Shown here one piece after another: positions 52,472 through 61,268 of a DNA stretch of 64,000 bases. The position numbers and the translations under genes were made by a program. This stretch comes from Phytophthora colocasiae (taxonomy: Eukaryota; Oomycota; Peronosporomycetes; Peronosporales; Peronosporaceae): NCBI GenBank assembly GCA_018806915.1, contig JAGKQI010000064.1:806001-870000 (forward strand), given 5' to 3'. The notes beneath the pieces are model-generated. The model was not told where the DNA came from and ran no database searches. It worked only from the letters and a program-made list of their open reading frames with translations. Position 1 is the first letter of the stretch. Each line of letters starts with the position of its first letter.

Positions 52472-53947
52472 TTACTCAGGGCGACGAATGATTTCCTGGC
52501 CACCCATGTACGGCCTCAGCACTTCAGGGATAACAATGGAGCCGTCTTCCTGCTGATAAGTCTCCCATAGACTGATAAGCAGACGAGGGACGGCACAAGC
52601 CGTACCGTTCAGGGTATGCACAAAGGACGTTCCAGCTTCTTCGTCCTTGGGGTCCTTGTGGCGAATGTTTAAGCGGCGAGCCTGGTAGTCCGTGCACATG
52701 GACATACTCGACACCTCGCCGTACTCGTCACGGCCTGGCATCCACGCCAACAGATCAAATTTCCGATAAGCTGGCGCACCGAGATCACCTGTAGCCATGT
52801 CCATGAGCTCATAATGCAGTCCCAACTCAGCGTACATGTTCGTCTGGATCTCCACCATCTCGTCAAAGAACGCTTGGGCCTGAGTCTCATTAGCGCAGAA
52901 GGCGAACATCTCCACTTTACTGAACTGGTGAATACGGTAGATGCCGCGTGTCTGACGGCCGCCGTGTCCGATCTCTGTACGGAAACAATGGCTAAAGCCT
53001 GCGTACTTCAGCGGTAGCGTAGGCGTCGGCAAGATCTCGTTGCTCTTCATAGCAGCCAACGTGATCTCCGACGTAGCTGTTAAACACAAATCCGAATTGG
53101 CAATGGAGTAGATCTGCGTAGCTTCGCCACGCGGTTGAAAGCCGCATCCTTCCACAAGTTTATAGTGTGCCACGTCAGGCGGGAACATGATTTGGAATCC
53201 ACGCGCACGCAGTTTACTCAGTGTCCAATGCACCAAAGCGATCTCCATCATCGCTCCTTCATTGCACAAGTACGTGAACTTGGACCCGGCGACTCTCGCG
53301 GCAGTTTGCGTATCCAACAATTGTAAGTCTGTGGCCAAGTCAGAATGGTCCTTTGGCGTAAAGCTAAACACCGGCTTCTCTCCATGTTTCATGACGACTC
53401 TGGACTCTTCTTCACCACCAACCGGGACGTCCGGGTGTGTATCATTGGGGATTTTAAGCGCTTCAACCTCCAGCTCAGTCGATACTTGGGCCAACTCTGT
53501 CTCGACGTTTGCGATTTCGCTCTTAAGCTCTTGACCACGTAGTCGCAGTGCATCGAATACCTTAGCCGCTTCTCCTCCCTGTTTCTTCTTGGCTGCAGCC
53601 TGTCCGAGCTGCTTCGCGTGTGTGTTACGTTCAGCACGTAACAAATTGGCGGTATGGCGCAGTTTAGCCTGACGCTGGTACAGATCAGCTACAAGCTGTG
53701 GATTTCCTTCACTAAAGCGTTTCTTGCCGTTTGCAATGGCTGCATCGACGTTTTCCACCAATTTCTTAAAATCGAGTCGAGCTTTGACGTGACCGTGTAA
53801 ATTCGACGAAGATTCATCCGATCCCTGCGCTGCTGTGGTGGCAATTGAACGTGGAGATGAAGAGAAGAGCGACGTTGAGGCGGTCGACGTGGCACGTGAC
53901 GCACGGGCTCTACAGACGCGTGCGAGCGTCGAGCTGCGGCTCAGCAT
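52472..53947 (-). CDS. Seryl-tRNA synthetase, organellar type
   Basis: 491 residues from the Met at 53947; a longer frame begins at 54001, but the inner Met opens a typical mitochondrial presequence (MLSRSSTLARVCRARASRA). The N-terminal coiled-coil arm spans about 60-150. Class II motifs are clear: TSEI in LTATSEITLAAM, motif 2 FRTEIGHGGRQTRGIYRIHQF, and motif 3 NGTACAVPRLLISLWE, ending in GGQEIIRRPE. The enzyme charges tRNA-Ser with serine, and the bacterial-like sequence plus presequence suggests mitochondria. It converges on the Sds3-like gene with 77 bp between stops. Confidence 0.93.
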   Translation of the reverse strand: MLSRSSTLARVCRARASRATSTASTSLFSSSPRSIATTAAQGSDESSSNLHGHVKARLDFKKLVENVDAAIANGKKRFSEGNPQLVADLYQRQAKLRHTANLLRAERNTHAKQLGQAAAKKKQGGEAAKVFDALRLRGQELKSEIANVETELAQVSTELEVEALKIPNDTHPDVPVGGEEESRVVMKHGEKPVFSFTPKDHSDLATDLQLLDTQTAARVAGSKFTYLCNEGAMMEIALVHWTLSKLRARGFQIMFPPDVAHYKLVEGCGFQPRGEATQIYSIANSDLCLTATSEITLAAMKSNEILPTPTLPLKYAGFSHCFRTEIGHGGRQTRGIYRIHQFSKVEMFAFCANETQAQAFFDEMVEIQTNMYAELGLHYELMDMATGDLGAPAYRKFDLLAWMPGRDEYGEVSSMSMCTDYQARRLNIRHKDPKDEEAGTSFVHTLNGTACAVPRLLISLWETYQQEDGSIVIPEVLRPYMGGQEIIRRPE

Positions 53948-54148
53948 CTTCGTCCAGCTTTGATGTGCGACGTGTGGCTCAAAAGTGACAGTGTGGTGCA
54001 CACGAACTGAAGTTAAATGCTGGTCAAAGTTGAAATTGGCTGAGGTCTATCAAATCAAAATCACAGTCGAAGCTGTGGTTCTCACTATCTAAAATACAGT
54101 CGTTCCCTATATGCATCTCCTTGAGAGGAGGGTTGGCTTGCGATCACC

Positions 54149-56224
54149 TTACCACCCGTCCGTGAAGCGGCCAAAGCTGTTGCGGTTTGAGGAACGGCCC
54201 TTGGAGAAGGACGAATCATAGTCGCGGTTGTTGTTGCGACGGAAGCCTCCGTCGCGGTCGTTGCGTTTCCAGTTGTTACCACCTTCGCGCTTGTTACCAC
54301 CGAAGCGGTTGTTGTTCCTGTTGTTGTTGCGGTTGTTGTTACCACCGAAGCGGTTGTTGTTGCCTCCAAACCGGTTGTTGCCACCGAAGCGGTTGTTGCC
54401 TCCGAAGCGGTTGTTGTTGCGGCCACCGCGGTCGATCAGCATGCGCGGGAACTCCACAGCAGCAGACACCGTCACGTCATCGCCGGGTGATGAAGAGGCT
54501 AAGTGCTCCTGCAGTGCCTCCAGCTTGCCCTGTGGGATGTCAAACACGAGCTTGCCACCATCCACAGGGTAGATATCCACACGGTCATCCATGAAAGACG
54601 ATAGCAGGCTGTTCAGCTCGCGCGCGTTCTGGACGCCTTCCACCTCAACGGTCTGCATGCGGTAGCGGCCCGTCAGCATCGACAGCGTCATCAGCTTCTT
54701 CGAGTCAAAGCCGCACAGCAGAGCAAGCGCAGCACTCAACACACCCGGTCCCTGCTCCTCAATCATCGCTCTTGAAGCTTCATCAAACAGTTGCGCGTTT
54801 GCCTTAGGCAGCGATGTGAGCTGCTTGGTTACATCCTCCAGTGCACCCGTCATCATCTGCTCGGGGCGAGGCGAGGCCGTGTGTGCGAACTTGAACTTGT
54901 AGCGACGCTCAAAGTCCAACACGTCGCTCGCGTCGCTACGGTCGAAGAACACAACGTTGGTGCCCGAACGACCAGCACGGCCAGTACGTCCAGCGCGGTG
55001 CACAAAGCTCTCCTTGTCGCTCGGAAGACGGTACTGCACCACGAGCTCCACGTTGGCGATGTCAAGTCCACGCGCGGCAATGTCCGTGCACACCAAAGTC
55101 TTCACGTGGCCGCTACGGAATCCGTTCATTGTGGACGTACGCATACCCTGGGAGAGATCGCCGTGTAGAGCACGTGCGTCCTGGCCAGGCAGTGAGTTGG
55201 CAATCTCGTCCGCCTCCTGCTTCGTCTCCGTGAACACCAGCGTTTGTCCGTCGTGAGCATGGAGACGCAGAACGTTCTCCAGCACCTGGATACGGTCACG
55301 CAACGGTGCATTAATGGCCTTGTGCGCGACAGTAGCAGGAACCTGGTTGTCGTCATCACCCACAAGATCAATGTTCACCGGTTCCTTCAGGAACTTACGG
55401 GCCATGGAGCTCACCCACTTCGGGAACGTGGCCGACCACATGACGGTCTGGCCACCTTCCGGCACCCAGCCCAAAATGGTCTCCACAGCTTCCTGGAAGC
55501 CGAACTTGAGCATCATGTCGGCCTCATCCAGCACAGACACGTCAACGTCCTCAAGCGACAGCGATCCCTTGTCAACCAGGTCCATAATGCGACCAGGAGT
55601 GCCGACAAGGATGTCAACCCCGCGGCGCAATTGGTTCTCCTGCACTGTGTACGAAACGCCACCCACGACGTTGATCGTACGCAGCTGCGGAGCCACACGC
55701 TGCACTTCGTCATGCACCTGTTGCGCCAATTCACGCGTCGGCAGGAGCACAAGCGCCTGCGGGTTGCGCGTGTTCTTGCGGTTGGCCAGAATCGTCTCAA
55801 TAATAGGTAACGCGAAGGCCAGCGTCTTACCGGAGCCGGTTTTCGAGCGGCCCATGATGTCCGAACCCTTCATCATGACGTCGAACGACTGCGTCTGCAC
55901 CGGGAACAGGTGCGTCACACCTGCGCGCTGCAAGTTGCGCTGTGTCTCCTGCGACAGATCAAAGTCTTCAATGGGTTTCTGGTCCACGAAGCCTTGGAGC
56001 GGCTCCAGCACGACGTCTTCGCCGTTTTCGAGCTCCACGACAGCTGCTCCGTTCGCGCCAAAGTCCAGCGGAGCAGACGAATACCAAGCAGCAGACGCGT
56101 GGCCTGGCACGGCTGCAAACACGCGCAGAGAAGAGGAACGGGACGCCACGGGCGCGGCGCGGCGTACGGCCATAGCGGCCGAACGGCCGGCCAAGCGGCG
56201 GAGGGACACGGCGAGCGGCAACAT
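54149..56224 (-). CDS. Mitochondrial DEAD-box RNA helicase with GUCT domain and Asn/Gly-rich tail
   Basis: 691 residues from Met 56224; the upstream Met at 56302 would add 26 residues that do not look like a targeting signal. MLPLAVSLRRLAGRSAAMAVRR is a plausible mitochondrial presequence. The helicase motifs are all present: Q motif (LFPVQTQSF), GRSKTGSGKT, PTRELA, TPGR, VLDEAD, SAT, TDIAARGLDI and HRAGRTGRAGR. A GUCT-like domain (about 500-605, LTGRYRMQTVEV...) and about ten RFGGNN/NNR repeats follow. This is the layout of DDX21-type and plant mitochondrial PMH-type helicases, which act in RNA folding and ribosome or intron maturation. The promoter region is shared with the divergent gene at 56516. 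Confidence 0.93.
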   Translation of the reverse strand: MLPLAVSLRRLAGRSAAMAVRRAAPVASRSSSLRVFAAVPGHASAAWYSSAPLDFGANGAAVVELENGEDVVLEPLQGFVDQKPIEDFDLSQETQRNLQRAGVTHLFPVQTQSFDVMMKGSDIMGRSKTGSGKTLAFALPIIETILANRKNTRNPQALVLLPTRELAQQVHDEVQRVAPQLRTINVVGGVSYTVQENQLRRGVDILVGTPGRIMDLVDKGSLSLEDVDVSVLDEADMMLKFGFQEAVETILGWVPEGGQTVMWSATFPKWVSSMARKFLKEPVNIDLVGDDDNQVPATVAHKAINAPLRDRIQVLENVLRLHAHDGQTLVFTETKQEADEIANSLPGQDARALHGDLSQGMRTSTMNGFRSGHVKTLVCTDIAARGLDIANVELVVQYRLPSDKESFVHRAGRTGRAGRSGTNVVFFDRSDASDVLDFERRYKFKFAHTASPRPEQMMTGALEDVTKQLTSLPKANAQLFDEASRAMIEEQGPGVLSAALALLCGFDSKKLMTLSMLTGRYRMQTVEVEGVQNARELNSLLSSFMDDRVDIYPVDGGKLVFDIPQGKLEALQEHLASSSPGDDVTVSAAVEFPRMLIDRGGRNNNRFGGNNRFGGNNRFGGNNNRFGGNNNRNNNRNNNRFGGNKREGGNNWKRNDRDGGFRRNNNRDYDSSFSKGRSSNRNSFGRFTDGW
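54258..54425 (-). repeat. Coding minisatellite of RFGGNN units in helicase tail
   Basis: About seven short units of the type CGGTTTGGAGGCAACAAC (reading minus) encode RFGGNN or NRNNN. They create long open frames on both strands that are not genes. Confidence 0.8.
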
Positions 56225-56515
56225 CTCGGACAGCTCGAGGATGAAGTAGTGAGCGGCTGGGAGCGACGCACGAGAAGTGTGACAAGAGACAGGGATGATC
56301 ATATCGGGTGGCTATGGGTTTCACTTGGTTTTTGTATGCGAGGTTTTTTGTTGTGAGACGATTGATACATGTAGCGGAACTAAGTTTTGCACCTAACCAG
56401 TAACTATAATACCTGTAGCACCTAAACAAGAATTATTTAAACGTATTAGTGAATTTTCTGGCAAATGAACAAGTTCTTTTCATTTCAGAGTGGCATGAAT
56501 ACGCTCTGTGTAGGC

Positions 56516-58630
56516 ATGAAAGTGTTGGTACTTTCCACCCTGATGATTGCAGTCACGAGCACAAACTACACAATGGAGTTTAACAGCACAAATACGAGCA
56601 ACTACTGGGTCGAAGACCATCCGTACAACCATCAACCGAATTGGAAGCGGCTTTCAGACGGGAAAGTTGTGCCAAACAACGAATCAAGGCTTGATGATTA
56701 TCGAGGAGCAGTGGAAGCCAAGACACCGTGGATTTCCAAGTGGGTTCTCTCGACTGAAGGTCGACGTACACTTAAGAAAGATATCCCGCGGTTGTTAATG
56801 TATAATCTTGTGTCTCCCATGGACTACGGGAGTTCTGTTCGGTCTGGAAACGTCCGTCGACGTCGGAACAAAGCGATTGGAATGTATCTTACCGACAATT
56901 TGGCACTCCCACTGTTAAAATCTCTCGGTCATGTAGCTTGGAACCTCATCCAGACACATTATGTTGATTACTTTGAAGAAGAAATGTTTGCCAAGCGTTT
57001 GGAGCTGATGAACGCCAGCGAAATGATTCAGGAATTTAACTTGTCCATGCCATCAGATGAGGAACAGCCAGAGGAGTCAAAAACCAACACAACTCAGCCA
57101 TTTGTATATCGTGGCAAACGAAATGTGCTGTACGAACGCTACTCTGTAGCTTTTACACCGTATGAAGACTATTCCGACCAGTATTACACCCTCGATGATA
57201 ATTTACCGCCACCGACGTTTCCAGCAGACAGTTATCCATGGATTTGGTCTCCGCGTCTTGTTTTGGCAAGGACAATAGCGTCACAGCTATTCCAGTTCTT
57301 TTCTGACGATTCTACTAACTTAAGTGCCCAAGATGACAGAGTGGAGCTTGGTTCTTGCTCATCGAGTTGTGTTGAATCCAAATCTCAGCGAAATCTTGGA
57401 GATCAAGGCGATGGATCTTTATTCATTGTCAATACCGTGATGAAATCGGCAAATAACACCATTCCAGCTCAAGAACCAAATGAAAGTGTTCCTAGTAGCA
57501 CAATTTCAATGAACGCAACAGATGTCCAGGCACTGGAGCAAATTCAAGCACAGCTTCAGGAATTTTTTTTGGACTCTGGCATACCTCGCTTCACAAATCG
57601 ATCAAATGGATCACACCCAGTCTTCCCAACTTTAACAGAATTCTTCCAGGCTACAGCAGCAACCAACACCAGCGCTAACCACTCAACTCAGACATTTGCA
57701 GCTTCATTGTGGCGAAATCCCAGTGAAAATGACACTAGCAGTGCCACGGATTTCTCGTCCAGAAGCGGAGTCTACACTGCGCTCTCTCATTTTTACGCTT
57801 ATCCTTCCATTGAAGAAGTCTCCAAGCGTTTGATGCAGTCCGGGGTAACAGTTTACACCCCATCGCTGATAACGATGCCAGAGTTTCAGACCCTTGCCGA
57901 TGCAAATGTGGACCCAGCAACGAAGAGATCAGTGCGGTTGGAAGCTCTGCAAAACATGGTGAAAATCGCATTTGAAGCCGAAGAGCGAGCACTTCGTCAC
58001 GGACTGCAAGCACCTTCCACCGTGTGGTATTCTACCCACGATCTCGACGTGGACGAGTTCGCAGATGCGGTCTTAGGTACTGTCAACATTTCCATCAGTG
58101 GCGAATCTGGAGACCGTAAACCACTTCACGTGTTCGAAAAGCACATGAACGAGCGAGTACCAATACTGGACGATGTGGTCTCGTACTATGCCGATACAAA
58201 TCACGACACCAAAGTCTCCATGGAACGCAACCGCATCCCCAAACTTGACAAATTCGAGAAGAGTGAACTCGGCGAGCTAATTCGTTTGACGGAGAGGCAA
58301 ATGAGCAACTTAGACCGTTCAATCACCAGATATGTGCAAACTCGAGCTGTAAGTCCATTCTATCAGGAGGTTGTGAATGCCACGAGTCAAGGAGAATTCT
58401 ACAACGGAAGTGAGTACACATTGATAGGCTTTGGCTTTGTGATACCTGCCACGAACGAGCAGAACGTACTATACCGTGACATGAAGCTTCCAGTTCCATT
58501 TCATCTCGTACTCCGTCTCATTGTACGTTTCCAGGAGAGTCGACTATTGTTACCAGAAGAATCACGTCAGCTTCTGATCTGCTTGACAATGGCATTCTAC
58601 AACATCCCATTCTACCGATGCCATCCATAA
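56516..58630 (+). CDS. Probable secreted or lumenal glycoprotein of unknown function
   Basis: 704 residues from the Met at 56516. MKVLVLSTLMIAVTSTNYT looks like a signal peptide; Met 56495 or 56465 are alternative starts with extra residues before it. The mature part has more than 15 N-x-S/T sites, no second membrane segment and few cysteines. It includes KDIPRLLMYNLVSPMDYGSS, WNLIQTHYVDYFEEEMF (about 140-175) and a conserved-looking C-terminus (EYTLIGFGFVIPATNEQ, MKLPVPFHLVLRL). No RXLR, CRN or enzyme motif is visible. I do not recognise the family. The intact intronless frame and the divergent position next to the helicase support a real gene. Confidence 0.75.
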   Translation: MKVLVLSTLMIAVTSTNYTMEFNSTNTSNYWVEDHPYNHQPNWKRLSDGKVVPNNESRLDDYRGAVEAKTPWISKWVLSTEGRRTLKKDIPRLLMYNLVSPMDYGSSVRSGNVRRRRNKAIGMYLTDNLALPLLKSLGHVAWNLIQTHYVDYFEEEMFAKRLELMNASEMIQEFNLSMPSDEEQPEESKTNTTQPFVYRGKRNVLYERYSVAFTPYEDYSDQYYTLDDNLPPPTFPADSYPWIWSPRLVLARTIASQLFQFFSDDSTNLSAQDDRVELGSCSSSCVESKSQRNLGDQGDGSLFIVNTVMKSANNTIPAQEPNESVPSSTISMNATDVQALEQIQAQLQEFFLDSGIPRFTNRSNGSHPVFPTLTEFFQATAATNTSANHSTQTFAASLWRNPSENDTSSATDFSSRSGVYTALSHFYAYPSIEEVSKRLMQSGVTVYTPSLITMPEFQTLADANVDPATKRSVRLEALQNMVKIAFEAEERALRHGLQAPSTVWYSTHDLDVDEFADAVLGTVNISISGESGDRKPLHVFEKHMNERVPILDDVVSYYADTNHDTKVSMERNRIPKLDKFEKSELGELIRLTERQMSNLDRSITRYVQTRAVSPFYQEVVNATSQGEFYNGSEYTLIGFGFVIPATNEQNVLYRDMKLPVPFHLVLRLIVRFQESRLLLPEESRQLLICLTMAFYNIPFYRCHP

Positions 58631-58716
58631 CCGTCGACTTCAGACGAGTAAACACTTAACCAGTCAAGAAACAAACAGAATGAGAGCAACTACTCTACCT
58701 TTTTTAACCTCCCTGT

Positions 58717-59241
58717 TTAGTTGCTCATGAACTTTTTGTTCTCCTCGAAACCTTCAATCGAAGCTTTACCCAACGGAGACGAGAGACAATACTCCTGCAG
58801 TCTCTTCATCATAGGAGTGTCCAATTTCTCCGGTACATCGCTCTTCCCCGAGATGTAGTTGAAGATGTCAATAGTCTCTTCATTCAGAATGTCTTCGTAC
58901 TGCTTCAGCTCTTCACTTGACAAGTGCATGACGTTCTGACTGGCCCAACGACCCAACAGCAGGTCCACTTCCAGCCAGCCACGTTGTTTACTACGGTAGA
59001 TGATGCGTTTGCGGTTGGCTTCGTCCGAGTTCACCTTGTGGTCGCCTTGACTGGCAGCCGGGAAGTCTCCTTTGGCCGCGAAATGATCCGCACGAATAGC
59101 AGCACCACGTTCAAGCGCGCGTTTGGCCTGATCCTTGGAAATGCTATGCACAAACGCATTGTTGTCCACATTAGGGTTTGTGGACATGGAGCGCAGCACA
59201 CGCTGCAGCGACCCCACAGACAGCGTCACCTTGCGCAACAT
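58717..59241 (-). CDS. SDHAF2/Sdh5-like succinate dehydrogenase assembly factor
   Basis: 174 residues. A basic, Arg/Ser-rich N-terminus (MLRKVTLSVGSLQRVLRSMST) fits mitochondrial import. The core RKRIIYRSKQRGWLEVDLLLGRW and EELKQYEDILNEETIDIFNYI (about 77-130) is diagnostic for the SDHAF2 (DUF339) family, including the conserved RGWLExDLLLGxW stretch. The protein promotes covalent FAD attachment to the flavoprotein subunit of complex II in the matrix. The N-terminal insert between presequence and core is longer than in yeast Sdh5. It shares a 171-bp divergent upstream region with the V-ATPase gene. Confidence 0.92.
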   Translation of the reverse strand: MLRKVTLSVGSLQRVLRSMSTNPNVDNNAFVHSISKDQAKRALERGAAIRADHFAAKGDFPAASQGDHKVNSDEANRKRIIYRSKQRGWLEVDLLLGRWASQNVMHLSSEELKQYEDILNEETIDIFNYISGKSDVPEKLDTPMMKRLQEYCLSSPLGKASIEGFEENKKFMSN

Positions 59242-59412
59242 GGTCCGTACGATTTCAATTATGTTTTTTATCGGTAAATTATTTTCGAAGTAATTGTTAT
59301 TTTCCGGTTAAGTACGATATGAAGTAAAAGATCTTTTCAGAAAAGTCTTCATACAGAGATAAAAGAGCGAGAGCCCCGGAAGAGTCTGTAGTGTCCGAAT
59401 TAAAGAGCCACA

Positions 59413-60224
59413 ATGAACGCGTCCGACGCCGACCGCCAGATCAAGCAGATGGTCAACTTCATCTTGCAGGAGGCGCAGGAGAAGGCCAACGAGATCCGCA
59501 TCAAGGTCCAGTAAAATAAACATTAGGGGAGAGAGATTTTTTTTTGTCGTAATTTTTTGTGAATTTTATTTTAGACCGAGCACGACTTCAACTTGGAGAA
59601 GCAAATGCTGGTGCACAACGCCAAGATCAAGATCCAAGAGGAATACACGCGCAAGGAGAAGGAGCGTGAAATTAACAAGCGCATGTAAAGTTTTATAGTA
59701 TCTTTGTGGTTAAAACTTCTGGATATTAACGCTATTCTACATGTAGTGCTCGTTCTGCCGAGATTGGTGCCTCTCGACGACAGAAGATGATTGCACGTGA
59801 CGATCTACTGAAGACGCTCATTGTGGACGGCCAGTCGCAGCTCCGGAACTACACGACTGCGGACGAGAAGAACAAGACGCTACTGCGCGACCTCATTGTG
59901 CAAGGTCTGATCAAGCTGTACGAGACGGAAGTGGTCGTTGCTGTGCGTGCCAAGGACGTACGTCTCGCTGAGACGGTGCTTAAGGAAGCCACGGACAAGT
60001 ACATCGCCACCATGAAGAAAGAGGCCAATTTGGACGTGAGCAAGGTCAAGGTGACACTTAACAAGGCCACGGACGGCATGCTCCCGGACTCCAAAGCTGG
60101 TGGCGTCGTGCTGTACGCCAAACAGGGCAAGATTGTGTGCGACAACACCCTGGATACGCGTCTGGACCAGATCTACTACGATCTCAAGCCGAAAGTGCGT
60201 CAGATGCTGTTCCCGAACCCGTAA
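59413..60224 (+). CDS. V-type H+-ATPase subunit E, three exons
   Basis: Exons 59413-59505, 59575-59684 and 59747-60224 give 226 residues, the same as human subunit E. Introns are 69 bp (GTCCAG...TTTTAG, a weak donor) and 62 bp (GTAAAG...TGTAG). Splicing gives EAQEKANEIRIKTEHDFNLEK and NKRIARSAEIGASRRQK, which align without gaps to the family, and ARDDLL follows at the expected distance. The C-terminal globular part has LIVQGLIKLYE, GGVVLYAKQGKIVCDNTLDTRL and KVRQMLF. Subunit E forms peripheral stalks with subunit G in the V1 sector, acidifying vacuoles and endosomes. Confidence 0.95.
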
Positions 60225-60370
60225 AACGGTTTACAGGAGTGGAGATGGATGATGCATCGAAATCAATGTCGCAGTGTAGACATCTTCCAACACAGCGGTA
60301 ATGTGACGGAAATCGGAACAAGATCTGGCTATCGCTTATTTTTTTACATACAGCGAACTTGCTAAATGCT

Positions 60371-61268
60371 TTACTGGAGAAGATCATTCAGGTGCCATTC
60401 TTGAAGCAAGGGCTTTACAGCCGTTTTCTCAATACCGACTTCAGTGATCGAGTCCCCATTGAAGATAGAGCTTGTATCTGGTTTCCACATCGCTGAAAAA
60501 GGTCCGTACGCGACGCTCACGAGGTGCGCTGGGTCGACTTGAGTGCACAAAAACTGCCAGTCGCATGCGGGTTTTCCATCAAGCTGGAGCTCCCACAAAT
60601 CTTCTTTTGTCGGATCTACGCAGACAAACTCCGCTCGCAATAGTGAGAACCCCAGACCAATCCCCACTGCCTTGATGTACGCCTCCTTGAGCGACCACAG
60701 TCGATAGAACCTGGCGTACTGACTGTCTTCGTCCTCAGTTGAGCGAATGTATTCCCATTCTAGAGGGTTAAAATGACCAGCAAAAGCTCGGAAAAATTCC
60801 TCCACAGAGGTTTGACGGTGAGGTCGATCCGTCAGTCGTACGACATCTACACCAACTAAAGCACGGGGATCACTAGCAATTGCCACGACGGTGCCGTGAT
60901 GAGAAACATTGTAATTCCACAACGAAGGAGCAGAACACTCTGCTGACCGCCTCCAATAAGGTTTATTCTGTCAACAGTAGGAATACCAGTCACTTGATCA
61001 ACATATTGGTCATTTACAGCTCTTAACGCACCTCAGGAGTGCGTGCAATATCGATGACATCGTAATTTATTGCAAAAAGTTCCTGGATGAGCTGTCGCTG
61101 CAGCAAGCGACTAGCAAGCGCCAAATTCTGGTCCTTCGCAAACATAAAGCGTGTCACCTGCGTTTGCTCATGTGCTGGGAGCTGGAGCAAAAGTCGACGC
61201 CATTCGGGAGAGGACGGATCCCACCCAGCAACGTCGACGAAGCGTAGACAACGTGCAGGAAGTGTCAT
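60371..61268 (-). CDS. 4'-phosphopantetheinyl transferase (AASDHPPT/Sfp type), two exons
   Basis: Exon 1 61268-61032, intron 61031-60968 (GTGCGT...TGACAG, 64 bp, phase 0), exon 2 60967-60371; 277 residues. The N-terminus has RFMFAKDQNLALASRLLQR as in the human enzyme, the junction reads IARTPENKPYW, and exon 2 has FNxSHxG-like YNVSHHGTVVAIAS, VGVDVV with the Mg-binding Asp, and LWSLKEAYIKAVGIGL with the Glu and Lys of the W(S/T)xKEA motif. It moves phosphopantetheine from CoA to carrier proteins of fatty acid, lysine or polyketide pathways. It converges on the V-ATPase gene with 146 bp between stops. Confidence 0.93.

Noticed and set aside
54187..54594. Plus-strand open frames full of Cys/Leu repeats opposite the helicase tail
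   Set aside because: They are the reverse reading of the RFGGNN-type repeats of the helicase gene; low-complexity shadow frames.
55314..56249. 311-codon plus-strand frame antisense to the DEAD-box helicase
   Set aside because: It lies wholly opposite the conserved helicase motifs; GC-rich third positions create long antisense frames.
56516..58630. RXLR or CRN effector
   Set aside because: No RXLR-EER, LXLFLAK or similar motif follows the signal peptide; the protein is also far longer than typical RXLR effectors.
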